The position numbers were made by a program, and so were the translations under genes. The notes beneath the pieces are model-generated. The model was not told where the DNA came from and did no database searches. It was given only the letters and a program-made list of their open reading frames with translations. 63,157 bases of DNA from Clostridia bacterium (GTDB lineage Bacteria > Bacillota > Clostridia > Oscillospirales > Acutalibacteraceae). Location: the NCBI GenBank assembly GCA_017434855.1, contig JAFRUA010000020.1, positions 1-63,157 on the forward strand, written 5' to 3'. Within the stretch, counting starts at the first letter, position 1, and each line of letters opens with the position of its first letter. Shown in pieces: positions 43,767 through 52,313 of this stretch.

Positions 43767-46700
43767 TCAGCGAGTGAACGTATAATTGTAATCCGACGTA
43801 CCGCCCAGCGTCACGCTGATGGTAATGCCCATCTCTGTCATCTTGACGCTGATATCAAAGGGGCTGACGATTTTGAGCGAATCCAGCGTATAATTTTTGT
43901 TGATCTTGGCCGTGATGGTCGTCGTGCCGAGGTTGGAGTTGTAGTTTTCGCCGAAGTCCTTGGTCAGAACGTCCTTGTCGTTGGCAAAGCTCTGGGTGAA
44001 ACCGGAGTGATATTTCGCGTCGGACTTGGCGCTGACCGATTCTTTCTTGAGGACCACCGTCACGGTTGTGCTGCCGTCGCCGGCGGTCGTTGCCGTCACG
44101 GACTGAATGCCGTTGCCAAAGGCGCCGAGGTTGTGCTGGTCGTAAAGATAGCTCACGCCGCTTGTCGGAACGATCGACGTATTCAGATAAGACGTCTTGG
44201 TCGTTGTGACCGGCGCTTCCCCGTCTGTCACACTTGTCAGCGTTGCCGTGCCCGCGGTGTTGCAGCCGTTCGGGTACCGGCAGGAAGAGGTCACATCCTG
44301 CGACGTATCCATATCCTCCAGCGCCTCCTGAATGAGCGAATCCGGCACCGGGATAAAGAGCGCCGTCACTTTGTAATTGACCGGGGCGGCCGTCATGTGA
44401 GAGGATGCGTTCACGGTGACCGTATCCGTTTCATAGCGGGTGTTGTTGATGGCCTGCAGCATCATCAGGGTATAGGCCTCTTTCAGCCCGTTGCCTGCGG
44501 AGCCGGACAGCGCCGCGGCGGCCGGCGTCTTAAAGGTCAGGTCCTGATAGCCGATATAGGCGCGCGGACTGTATTCGGAATAGGCCAGCGTCTGGCTCTC
44601 GTTATAGGCGTTCAGGGCATAGATGCGGAATTTCACCGTGCCCAGCGCACTGATGCGCACCCGCTGCTCCGCATTCGGCGCCAATCGCAGCGTGGCGCCG
44701 GTCGACGACGTTTTCACCGGGTCGATCCATTCCTCGATCCCCTTGACGACCTCGCTGCGGACCTCATAGCCGGTGGCGCCCGACGCGGCGTTCCAACTGA
44801 TGTTGGAGGCATAGTCGGAACCGGCGGTGTATTTTGCGCCCAGCTCCATCGTTGAAACGTCGACCAGATATTTGGCGTCATAGCGCGCGGACCCGGTCGA
44901 GACCCAGGCGTTTGTCTGCGGGTTCCAGATATCGATGGCATAGACCGCGCTGCTGATGTCGTCCCACGCGATGGTGAACATCTTGCCGTTGCTGCTGAGC
45001 GCAACGGTCAGGTTTTTCAGCGGGGTCGAAGAGGTGCCGTGCTCAGAACTTGCACCGGCTGCGGTTTTGGCGCTGACCGTGGCCGAATACTCCGACGTCA
45101 CGCCGCCGTTCACGGCGCGCACACGGAACTGATAGGTCGTGCCGGCGGCCAGGCCGGTCGCGGTGTAGGCCTTGTTGGGCGTGGTGCCCAGCTTTTGCCA
45201 GCTTCCGCTGTTGATCCACACCTCATAATTTGCCGCGTTGGCCACCTCGTTCCAGTTCAGCGTAATGCTGAAGCTGGTGCCGTTGCTGGAATCCACGGCG
45301 GTCAGGCCGGTGGGTGCGGAAAGGGACGTCACCGGCGTGGAGGACGCCGCCGTCTTGGCGCTGACGGTAGATGAATAGTCGGAATAAACGCCGTTTTTCA
45401 CGGTGCGCACGCGGAACTGATAGGTCGTGTTTGCCGAAAGGTTGTTGGCTGTGTAGCTGGTCGAGACCACGGTATCCAGCTTGCGCCAGGTGCCGCTGCT
45501 GATCCAGACCTCATAGCCCGTCGCACCGCTCACGGAGCTCCAGGTCACGGTGATGCTGCTGTTGGATGCGGTGCTGGAATCCACGGCGTTCACATTGGCC
45601 GGTGCGGCAACCGTCGGCTGCTCCGGGGCTGCGTCATTGGTCTTGACCGTCACCGTGTCAGACCAGGCGCCGTATTGTGCCGTGCCGCTGACAGCGCGCA
45701 CGCGGAAGGTATAGCTGGTGCCCGCGCTCAGGCCGGTCACGGTGTAAGGCATCGAGCTTGTGGTCGTGATCGTCTGATAATCGCTGCCGTTCAGGCGCTG
45801 CACCTCATAGCGCTCGGCGCCCTTGGCGGCGTTCCAGCTCAGCGAGATGCGGCTTGCAGAGATCGCGGTACCGGAAAGGCCCGTCACCTTCGGCGACGTG
45901 GTCTTGACCTGCAGGACCGCCGGGGCGCTTTCGGTGCCGTTCACCACGGCGCAGACATTCAGTGTATAAGAGGTCCCGTTTGACAGTCCGCTGATCGTCG
46001 CGGTCGCCGTGCTGCCGGAAATGCGCGGCGTGACCGACAGCTTTTTGGGGCTGCCGTAATCTTCGCTGAGATACAGCGCATACCCGGACGCGGCGCTGTT
46101 CACCGTCCACTGCGCGGTGAACGACGTGGTGTCCACCTTGGTCATGGTCAGGCCGGTGACCGCGGCAGGCAGCGCCTTGGCCGAAACAACGGCAGACGGC
46201 GTGCCGTATTGCTTCACGCCGTTCAGCGTGTAGTACGGCGTCACGCGGAACTGATAGGTCTTGGTCGTATCCAGCCCGTCAAGAACATAGCTTGTGTTGG
46301 TGGTGGAGGCCACAGACTTCCAGCCGGCCGCATTGACGTTGGAAGAAATTTCATACCCGGTCGCGCCCGGCGTTGCGGTCCATGTCAGGCGCACGCCGCC
46401 CGCGATCTCGGTCGCGGCAAGGCCCGTGGTCTGGCCCGGCGCCGTCTGCACAGACAGCATGGACGCCACGCCCACCTGACTGCCGGAATTCGGCGTCACG
46501 CGGAACACATAAGTGGTGTTGGCCGCCAGGCCGGTCACCGTCACGCTGACCGTGCCGTTCGCCGTGGTCTGCGCCGCCGTCACGGGTGTGAACGTGGTGC
46601 CGTTGGTGCTTTGCTCCAGGGTATAGCCCGTTGCGTCAGACAGCACCGACCAGGACAGCGAAACCGAATTGATCGTGACGCCCGTCGCCGTGAAGTTGCC

Positions 46701-47873
46701 CACGCCGTTTGTCAGCGTCGCGGTCTTGAGTACCTTGGAAAATACGCCGCAGGTCTGGCCGCCGTTTGCGGTGTGATACGCACGGATGCGGAACTGATAG
46801 CTGGTGGATTTCAGCAGGCCCTCGATCTCATAGCGGGTCTGATCGGTGGCGCCGATATAATTCCACTTGGTATCCACGCCGCTGCGCGCCCAGATCTGGT
46901 ACCCGTCGGCGCTGTTCACAGCCTTCCATGTCAGGGTGATGGTCGTGTCGGTGACGTTTGCCGCCTTGACCCCGCCGACCTTTGACGGCGCCGTGCGCAC
47001 CAAAAGATTGTCAGAAAACAGCGAAGCGTAGCTGTCGCCGCTGAGGTTGGAGACAGCGCGCGCCGCAAAGAAATAATCGGTCCCCGGCGTCAGCTTTTTG
47101 ACCAGCGCTTCGGTGGTCGTCGATTTTGCAACCGCCTTTTGCGTGCTGCCGCTGACGCGATAGATGACATAGCTTGTCGCCCCGGCAACCGCGTTCCAGG
47201 TCAGTTTGACTGCGGTGGACGTCACGGCCGTCGCCTTCAGCCCGGTCGGCTTTGGCAGCATCGGGGTCTTGAATTTCAGCGCGGTCGGCAAACCGAAGGC
47301 AACCTTGCCGTCCTTCTTTGTGAACGGCAGCACCCGCACCGCGTTGTTGACGCCGGCGGCCAGGTTCCCCACCTTGGCGGCGGTCTTTTTCGTTGCCTTG
47401 ACCACAGTGACCCACTGCTTGTCACGATAAAGCTGCACGCGATAGCCGGTCGCTTCCGCGCTTGCGGACCAGGTCAGCTTCACCGCCGTGGCCGTCGTTT
47501 TGGCCGCTTTCAGGTTTTTGACCGCGGCGGGGCCGGTTGTCGTCTTGACCGCCGGAGAGAACCCGCCATAGCCGCCGTCGCCATAGGCGCGCACGCGGAA
47601 CACATAGGTCACGCCGAACGACAACCCGGAAACCGTATAGGCCCTGCCCTTGGTCGTGGCGATGGTTTTCCATTGTTTGGCACTGTACTGCTGCAGCTGA
47701 TAGCTCGCCGCGCCGGCGGTCTTGGACCACTTGAGCGTGACGGAATCCAGCGTTGTTGCGCTGACCTTCAGCGCCTTGACGGCTGCCGGCGCCGCAAACG
47801 CGGGGACCAGCGTCGTACACAGCAGAAGCGCCGACAGGCAAAGCGCAAGCAGTGCCTTGGACAGTTTCTTCAT
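43767..47873 (-). CDS. Large secreted fibronectin type III protein
   Basis: This 1368-residue protein has a signal peptide (about 1-28) and ten clear FN3 domains plus a divergent eleventh (start motifs such as VTLKWSKTAGAASYQL, ITLTWKAVNSADGYQIW, ISLSWNAAKGAERYEV). The last 300 residues are a different, beta-rich domain with no repeats. No sortase motif or anchor helix is present, so attachment is unclear. Domain-to-domain DNA similarity is high enough that length could vary by recombination. The ATG at 47873 follows GGAGGAATCTCT. It probably mediates adhesion or acts as a spacer for the C-terminal domain. Confidence 0.88.
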   Translation of the reverse strand: MKKLSKALLALCLSALLLCTTLVPAFAAPAAVKALKVSATTLDSVTLKWSKTAGAASYQLQQYSAKQWKTIATTKGRAYTVSGLSFGVTYVFRVRAYGDGGYGGFSPAVKTTTGPAAVKNLKAAKTTATAVKLTWSASAEATGYRVQLYRDKQWVTVVKATKKTAAKVGNLAAGVNNAVRVLPFTKKDGKVAFGLPTALKFKTPMLPKPTGLKATAVTSTAVKLTWNAVAGATSYVIYRVSGSTQKAVAKSTTTEALVKKLTPGTDYFFAARAVSNLSGDSYASLFSDNLLVRTAPSKVGGVKAANVTDTTITLTWKAVNSADGYQIWARSGVDTKWNYIGATDQTRYEIEGLLKSTSYQFRIRAYHTANGGQTCGVFSKVLKTATLTNGVGNFTATGVTINSVSLSWSVLSDATGYTLEQSTNGTTFTPVTAAQTTANGTVSVTVTGLAANTTYVFRVTPNSGSQVGVASMLSVQTAPGQTTGLAATEIAGGVRLTWTATPGATGYEISSNVNAAGWKSVASTTNTSYVLDGLDTTKTYQFRVTPYYTLNGVKQYGTPSAVVSAKALPAAVTGLTMTKVDTTSFTAQWTVNSAASGYALYLSEDYGSPKKLSVTPRISGSTATATISGLSNGTSYTLNVCAVVNGTESAPAVLQVKTTSPKVTGLSGTAISASRISLSWNAAKGAERYEVQRLNGSDYQTITTTSSMPYTVTGLSAGTSYTFRVRAVSGTAQYGAWSDTVTVKTNDAAPEQPTVAAPANVNAVDSSTASNSSITVTWSSVSGATGYEVWISSGTWRKLDTVVSTSYTANNLSANTTYQFRVRTVKNGVYSDYSSTVSAKTAASSTPVTSLSAPTGLTAVDSSNGTSFSITLNWNEVANAANYEVWINSGSWQKLGTTPNKAYTATGLAAGTTYQFRVRAVNGGVTSEYSATVSAKTAAGASSEHGTSSTPLKNLTVALSSNGKMFTIAWDDISSAVYAIDIWNPQTNAWVSTGSARYDAKYLVDVSTMELGAKYTAGSDYASNISWNAASGATGYEVRSEVVKGIEEWIDPVKTSSTGATLRLAPNAEQRVRISALGTVKFRIYALNAYNESQTLAYSEYSPRAYIGYQDLTFKTPAAAALSGSAGNGLKEAYTLMMLQAINNTRYETDTVTVNASSHMTAAPVNYKVTALFIPVPDSLIQEALEDMDTSQDVTSSCRYPNGCNTAGTATLTSVTDGEAPVTTTKTSYLNTSIVPTSGVSYLYDQHNLGAFGNGIQSVTATTAGDGSTTVTVVLKKESVSAKSDAKYHSGFTQSFANDKDVLTKDFGENYNSNLGTTTITAKINKNYTLDSLKIVSPFDISVKMTEMGITISVTLGGTSDYNYTFTR

Positions 47874-48000
47874 AGAGATTCCTCCTAATATAAAGATACA
47901 GTATAATCATAGCATGTTTGCCGCGCAAAAACAATTCTTTTTATATATTGTTTACAAAATCAAGACAGATTTTGCTCCGGCGGATCCCGGAAAAGCGGAA

Positions 48001-48365
48001 AACAAAACGACGGAAAACTGACCGCCGGGATTTGTATGCGCGGCCGAAAAAACGGCGGGCGTCGCCGAATGCAGTTGCCGTTTCAGCGCGGCGCAGATGT
48101 CGCCGCCGGAGTACAGAACGCCGATGCAGGAAGCCTTTGTAATCATTCTGCGCTCCGGTGGTGAAAGGCGCCCGCGACACAGCAGGCAACATAGACACCG
48201 GCGCCGTGATCGCCGAATCAGCCGGCGTGCAAAGACCGGCGAAAAAATTTTTCGTCAGATGTTTGAAAAAGTCCGCAGGAAGCCTTTGTGGCTTTCAAGG
48301 GCTTTTGAGAACAAAATGGCGGAAAATTTGCCGCCGGGATTTGTGCGCAAGGCTGAAGAGGTGAT
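48001..48365. repeat. Imperfect direct repeats related to the MITE
   Basis: Two pieces, 48001-48056 and 48311-48365, share ACAAAA-x-GG/ACGGAAAA...GCCGCCGGGATTTGT, and GCAGGAAGCCTTTGT occurs at 48126 and 48278. The stretch from CGTCAGAT at 48250 through GCAGGAA and GGCTTTCAAGG follows the MITE at 4461/63017 in spacing and sequence but is far more diverged and lacks the terminal repeats. No convincing gene lies in 47874-48435. Confidence 0.6.
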
Positions 48366-48368
48366 CAC

Positions 48369-48407
48369 AAAAAAGGAAAAGCGCCGAAGGAGCACGCTCC
48401 CCCGGCG
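48369..48407 (-). terminator. rpsT terminator
   Basis: Minus strand: CGCCG-GG-GGAGC paired with GCTCC-TT-CGGCG (2x2 internal loop), followed by CTTTTCCTTTTTT. Confidence 0.75.
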
Positions 48408-48435
48408 TCGAATCGGTTGCCCGACGATTTCCAAC

Positions 48436-48690
48436 TTATTTCGCAAGCTTCACTGCAAGCGCAGATTTCTTTCTCGCGGCGTTGTTCTTGTGCAGCAATC
48501 CCTTCGCAACGGCTTGGTCGATCTTTTTGACTGCGAACTTCACCTGCGCCTCTTTGTCGTCTGCGTTCGATTCAATCGCAGCGTTCGCCTTTTTGATCGC
48601 GGTCTTCAGCGCGGAGTTGTTGGACTTGTTGCGCTCGCGCTTGGCCTCGCTGACGAGCACACGCTTTTTCGCTGATTTAATGTTCGGCAT
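48436..48690 (-). CDS. rpsT: 30S ribosomal protein S20
   Basis: This 84-residue Lys/Ala-rich protein binds 16S rRNA in the body of the small subunit. MPNIKSAKKRVLVSEAKRER at the start, SALKTAIKKA and the end GLLHKNNAARKKSALA are typical. The ATG at 48690 follows GGGAGGTGG. It is divergent from gpr, a frequent clostridial neighbour. Confidence 0.97.
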   Translation of the reverse strand: MPNIKSAKKRVLVSEAKRERNKSNNSALKTAIKKANAAIESNADDKEAQVKFAVKKIDQAVAKGLLHKNNAARKKSALAVKLAK

Positions 48691-48771
48691 CCGTTTTCCA
48701 CCTCCCTAAAACATGATTCCCAAGGATGATATCACATTCTTTCAAAAAATGCAAGTCATTTTTTGATATTT

Positions 48772-48801
48772 GATTAGACTTTTTTTGAAAGATGCATACT
48801 A
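48772..48801 (+). promoter_or_regulatory. Sigma-G-like promoter of gpr
   Basis: GATTA (48772-48776), 18-base gap, CATACTA (48795-48801), 36 bases before the gpr ATG. It fits the Bacillus sigma-G pattern G-H-A-T-R N18 C-A-T-x-H-T-A with one mismatch in the -35. In Bacillus subtilis gpr is read by sigma F and sigma G. Confidence 0.55.
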
Positions 48802-48836
48802 AACACAGCAAAACCGCCGCAGAAGGAGACATTCGC

Positions 48837-49700
48837 ATGGATTTTCGCTCTGACCTTGCGCTGGAGCAGCGTGAAGCGCTTGCCGCGTCCGGCAGTGCCG
48901 GCGTGCAGACCAATGAAAAAACCGTGGACGGCGTGCACGTTTCCACCGTTCGGGTATTGGATGACCGGGGGGCCCACGCCATCGGCAAGCCGGTCGGAAC
49001 CTATATCACGCTGGAAACCGGCAGCACGTTCAAGCCCTCCGGCACGCTGGAAACGCTGCAGTCGCTTTTGACCGAAGCGATCCTGCGCATGCTGCCGCAG
49101 ACGGGACCGGTGCTGGTCGTCGGCCTTGGCAACGACGCCATCACGCCGGACGCCCTCGGCCCCAAAACCGTATCTCACATTTTTGCCACCCGCCACATCC
49201 AAAAGGAGCTGGCCGTGTCGCTCGGGCTGGGCACACTGCGCCCGGTCGCCGCCGTGGCGCCCGGGGTCCTGGGCCGCACGGGGGTCGAGACCGCCGAGCT
49301 GCTGCGTGCGCTGACGCGGCACCTTTCTCCCGCCGCGCTGATCGTGATCGACGCGCTGGCGGCGCGGCAGCTCACCCGTGTGGGCAGCACCGTGCAGCTC
49401 ACCGACAGCGGCATTTCGCCCGGGTCCGGCGTCGGCAACCGCCGGGCAGAGATCAGCGTTCGCACGCTCGGCGTTCCCGTGATCGCCGTCGGCGTTCCGA
49501 CCGTGGTGGACGCCGATACCATGGCGCGCGACCTGACAGGTCTGCCCGCCGATGCGCCGGAGGCCGCCCGACGCATGATGGTCACACCGAAAGAGATCGA
49601 CCTGCTGATCGACCGGGCCGCCGCCCTTCTGGGCGACGCGATCAACCGCGCACTGCAGCCCGCGCTCTCGCTGCAGGAGCTGCGGCAGCTGACGCAGTGA
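48837..49700 (+). CDS. gpr: Germination protease
   Basis: This 287-residue protease degrades small acid-soluble spore proteins at germination. The start MDFRSDLALEQRE resembles both the GPR propeptide and its SASP cleavage site; VVGLGNDAITPDALGPKTV, GRTGVETAELLRAL, VIDALAARQLTRVG and GISPGSGVGNRR are family blocks. The ATG at 48837 follows GAAGGAGA; 15 more upstream codons would cross the promoter. It lies 51 bases before spoIIP, the usual gpr-spoIIP pair. Confidence 0.95.
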   Translation: MDFRSDLALEQREALAASGSAGVQTNEKTVDGVHVSTVRVLDDRGAHAIGKPVGTYITLETGSTFKPSGTLETLQSLLTEAILRMLPQTGPVLVVGLGNDAITPDALGPKTVSHIFATRHIQKELAVSLGLGTLRPVAAVAPGVLGRTGVETAELLRALTRHLSPAALIVIDALAARQLTRVGSTVQLTDSGISPGSGVGNRRAEISVRTLGVPVIAVGVPTVVDADTMARDLTGLPADAPEAARRMMVTPKEIDLLIDRAAALLGDAINRALQPALSLQELRQLTQ

Positions 49701-49751
49701 ATACTTTCCCCCGCCCCCGCATATAAATGATGCAAACGAGGGGGGCTGTCC

Positions 49752-50888
49752 ATGAAACAGGCAAAACCGCTGCGCACGGCGCTGGCGCTGCTGCTGACCG
49801 TCGCAATCCTTGCGGGGGCGGCGGCGCTGCGTGTGCCGCTACTGTCTCTGGTCTGCGGCATGGCGCTCAAAACCGCGCAGTCGTTCCTGCCGACGGCGGC
49901 GCTGACCCGGTTTGCAAATGAAACCGCAAACGAAAGCACGACCGCACCGCCGACCGTGCCGGCCCCCACCGTCACGGAACCGCCGGACGAACCCGCAGCC
50001 GCCCCGGCCCCGGAGGACGCCGACTTCACCGCCACACCGCAGGACGTGCTGGACCGCATGGCGGCGGCAACGGCCGCAGCGTCTGACGAAAAAGGCGGCG
50101 CCATCGTCAAACGCACCTACGGTACCGCGGGCGTCACCGATCAGTGCGGCGTGGTCCGCATCAAAAACACCAACCAAACCCAAATCGACGCGGCCGCCCT
50201 TTTGAAGGAACGGGCAAACCTGACGGTGGACAAATCAAAGCCGGCCGTTCTGATTTTCCATACCCACACGACCGAAAGCTTTCAGCTCACGGACCGTGAC
50301 TTTTATGCCAAAGGCGACGCCGCCCGCAGCAACGACCCGGGCGAAAACATGGTGCGCGTCGGCGACGAGATCTGTAAAGCGCTGGAAAACGCCGGCTACA
50401 CCGTGCTGCACGACGCCCAAATCTATGACGCGAAATACACCGGCGCCTATGACCTGTCGCGCGCGGCGGTGCAGCGGACGCTGAAAAAATACCCGTCCAT
50501 CCAAATCACGCTGGACATCCACCGCGACGCCATCCAGTTGTCTGACGGCAGCCGGGTGCGGCCCGTTGCCGACGTGCAGGGCAAGCCCGCCGCCCAGGTC
50601 ATGATCATCAGCGGCTGTCAGGAAGAGGGCAACAATGTCTCCGGCTTTTCCGGCTGGAAGCAAAACCTGATCTTTGCCCTGCAATTGCAGCGGCAGCTCG
50701 AAACCGACTTTCCCACGCTGACGCGCCCGCTGTTTTTCTGCGGCCGGCGCTACAACATGGACCTGACCCCGTGCAGCCTGCTCATCGAGATCGGCACCGA
50801 CGTCAACACGCTGGAAGAGGCCGTCTACAGCGGCCGGTGCGTCGGCACGTCCCTGGCGCGGCTGATGGCCGCCTATGAAACCGAATGA
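49752..50888 (+). CDS. spoIIP: Stage II sporulation protein P
   Basis: This 378-residue protein is an amidase/endopeptidase that thins septal peptidoglycan during engulfment with SpoIID and SpoIIM. It has an N-terminal membrane helix (about 8-32), a Pro/Thr/Glu-rich linker (about 55-90) and the amidase-3-like domain: FHTHTTESF (metal-binding His), DIHRDAI and LIEIGTDVNTLEEA with the catalytic Glu. The ATG at 49752 follows GAGGGGGGC. It follows gpr and overlaps in function with the sigF operon at 1.5 kb. Confidence 0.95.
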   Translation: MKQAKPLRTALALLLTVAILAGAAALRVPLLSLVCGMALKTAQSFLPTAALTRFANETANESTTAPPTVPAPTVTEPPDEPAAAPAPEDADFTATPQDVLDRMAAATAAASDEKGGAIVKRTYGTAGVTDQCGVVRIKNTNQTQIDAAALLKERANLTVDKSKPAVLIFHTHTTESFQLTDRDFYAKGDAARSNDPGENMVRVGDEICKALENAGYTVLHDAQIYDAKYTGAYDLSRAAVQRTLKKYPSIQITLDIHRDAIQLSDGSRVRPVADVQGKPAAQVMIISGCQEEGNNVSGFSGWKQNLIFALQLQRQLETDFPTLTRPLFFCGRRYNMDLTPCSLLIEIGTDVNTLEEAVYSGRCVGTSLARLMAAYETE

Positions 50889-50901
50889 AGGAGACTCCGT
50901 C

Positions 50902-51228
50902 ATGCGCAGACTGTTTGAACGCTTCATCCTTGCGGCAACGATCCTCACCCTTTTGACACTGGGCAGTACCGGCGCGGCGCGCGTCTTTGACCGGGCGCAG
51001 ACCGTGCTTTACGGCAAACCGGCCGCCGTGCTTGCCATGCAGCAAACCGACGGCCGTCTGGTTCTGACGGATGAACACGGACCGTTCCCCCTGCCGGACC
51101 TGTCGCGGTACAGGAGGTGGACGCCGCTGCTGTATGCCACGCCGCTGGGCAGCGTGCTTGGGGTGATTGAGGCGGTCGCGAAAAGAGAAAGGACCGACGT
51201 TGATTCAATTCGGAATTCGGAATTATGA
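50902..51228 (+). CDS. Small membrane protein downstream of spoIIP
   Basis: This 108-residue protein has one or two hydrophobic segments (about 8-26 and near 85), and no recognised domain. The ATG at 50902 follows AAGGAG, 13 bases after the spoIIP stop, so it is likely in the gpr-spoIIP unit. Its last codons (DSIRNSEL) run into a seven-base-period repeat (ATTCGGA), so its natural C-terminus may have been altered. A sporulation role is inferred only from position. Confidence 0.65.
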   Translation: MRRLFERFILAATILTLLTLGSTGAARVFDRAQTVLYGKPAAVLAMQQTDGRLVLTDEHGPFPLPDLSRYRRWTPLLYATPLGSVLGVIEAVAKRERTDVDSIRNSEL

Positions 51229-51240
51229 ATTCGGAATTGT
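51203..51240. repeat. Seven-base-period repeat (ATTCGGA)
   Basis: ATTCGGA twice, ATTATGA, ATTCGGA, ATTGTGG in register, overlapping the 3' end of the gene downstream of spoIIP. Confidence 0.7.
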
Positions 51241-51423
51241 GGTCGCGCTGACACAATCTGATCACCGGCAGGTCAATACCGCGAAGGAAGCTTTTCACAA
51301 CATCAAGTGTGTCGATCAGAACAAAACCCGTAAGGTTGGCATTCTAATCAACGCGCTTCCGGTTGGCTGCACAGTCCTTTCGCGGAAACGAACTTGCGAT
51401 TGCAGAACCGTACCCCGCGACTA

Positions 51424-51524
51424 CAATTCTCCATTCTCCATTTTTCATTTTTCATTTTACATTCTTCTCAACGCTATACGCGACCTTAACTCCACACTCC
51501 ACACTGCACACTGCACACTCTATC
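51424..51524. repeat. Two seven-base-period repeats (ATTCTCC type, then ACTCCAC/ACTGCAC)
   Basis: 51424-51471 holds ATTCTCC twice, ATTTTTC twice, ATTTTAC and ATTCTTC; 51491-51524 holds ACTCCAC twice and ACTGCAC twice. The rest of 51229-51525 shows nothing coding. Confidence 0.75.
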
Positions 51525-51525
51525 T

Positions 51526-51885
51526 TCACTCCTCGCCGTCCGCCTGCGCCTTCTCAAAGAACTCCTTCGCCTTGTCTTTGGCAACGTCCTTGAGGTCCTC
51601 CAGCTTGACGCCCAGCTCGGTCTGGTTCAGGTTCACCACCGTGCCGTCCGGCTTTTCGATCTCGATCTCGCAGTCCAGCCCGAAAGAGATCAGCGCCGTG
51701 GTCAGCACCGCAAACGGCGCCGCCGTCAGGCCGATCACCGCACCGATGATGCCTGTGTTCAGCGAAAGGTTGAGCAGGGTTTCGCCCCTGCGCTTGAGCA
51801 GCACGCGGGACGCGCCGCCCTCGCGCGCAAACTCCTTGATTTTCTCCACGATCTGCTGCACCTGTTGTTTCGTTTGTTCATCCAT
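51526..51885 (-). CDS. DUF4342-type protein
   Basis: This 119-residue protein begins with a UBA-like helical part (EQTKQQVQQIVEKIKEFARE) and then a DUF4342 strand-helix part: GGASRVLLKRRGETLLNLSL followed by a hydrophobic hairpin GIIGAVIGLTAAPFAVLTTA and an acidic end. Such proteins are common in Firmicutes and uncharacterised. The ATG at 51885 follows GGAGG by 11 bases. Monocistronic. Confidence 0.82.
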   Translation of the reverse strand: MDEQTKQQVQQIVEKIKEFAREGGASRVLLKRRGETLLNLSLNTGIIGAVIGLTAAPFAVLTTALISFGLDCEIEIEKPDGTVVNLNQTELGVKLEDLKDVAKDKAKEFFEKAQADGEE

Positions 51886-51959
51886 GATGATTTGCACCTC
51901 CGGAATTTGATATGTTGATTATAGCACAATCCACGCTGTGTTGCAAGTGCAAACGCACC

Positions 51960-52215
51960 TGAGCGGCGATCCGCGCCCAATGGCCGGCCATTGGCCGGCG
52001 CTACAAGACGTGTTCTATTCGCCGATCGCTGATCGGCACCACAATTTCCTTTCCCTTCACCGCCGCGTGAAACCGGCGGCGCGTCCCTTTCTTTACCGAT
52101 CTTTTCCCCGCGTACAAAATTAAAGAAACGTAAAAACCGCCTGTGCGTCCCGCCGCGGACGAACCCTTTCGGCAGAGAAAACCTTTCCGCGCGACCTCCA
52201 TTCTTCATTCTTCAT
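51960..52215. repeat. Dispersed repeat, copy 1, with a heptad run at its right end
   Basis: The segment 52045-52195 (CACCGCCGCGTG...CGGCGGCGCG, GATCTTTTCCCCGCGTAC, GCCGCGGACGAACCC) matches the reverse complement of 61640-61800 and, in part, 62935-63012. A second palindrome GGCCGGCCATTGGCCGGC lies near 51985. At 52200-52235 ATTCTTC/ATTCTCC heptads follow. Nothing coding in 51886-52313. Confidence 0.75.
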
Positions 52216-52273
52216 TCTCCATTCTTCATTCTCCGGTTCTCCGCCCCTTCCGCACGCACCAAACACAAACACA

Positions 52274-52297
52274 ACACCCCCGCCGCAGCGAGGGTGT
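52274..52297. terminator. Terminator after the Big_2 protein gene
   Basis: Nine-base stem ACACCCCCG/CGAGGGTGT (one G-U) with a six-base loop; TTTTTTT follows on the plus strand and GTTTGTGTTT on the minus strand. Confidence 0.65.
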
Positions 52298-52313
52298 GAT
52301 TTTTTTCTATGGC

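Noticed and set aside
48097-48675. Plus-strand frame of 192 codons upstream of and across rpsT
   Set aside because: It runs antisense through rpsT and its terminator and consists of repeat sequence at its start; no ribosome site.
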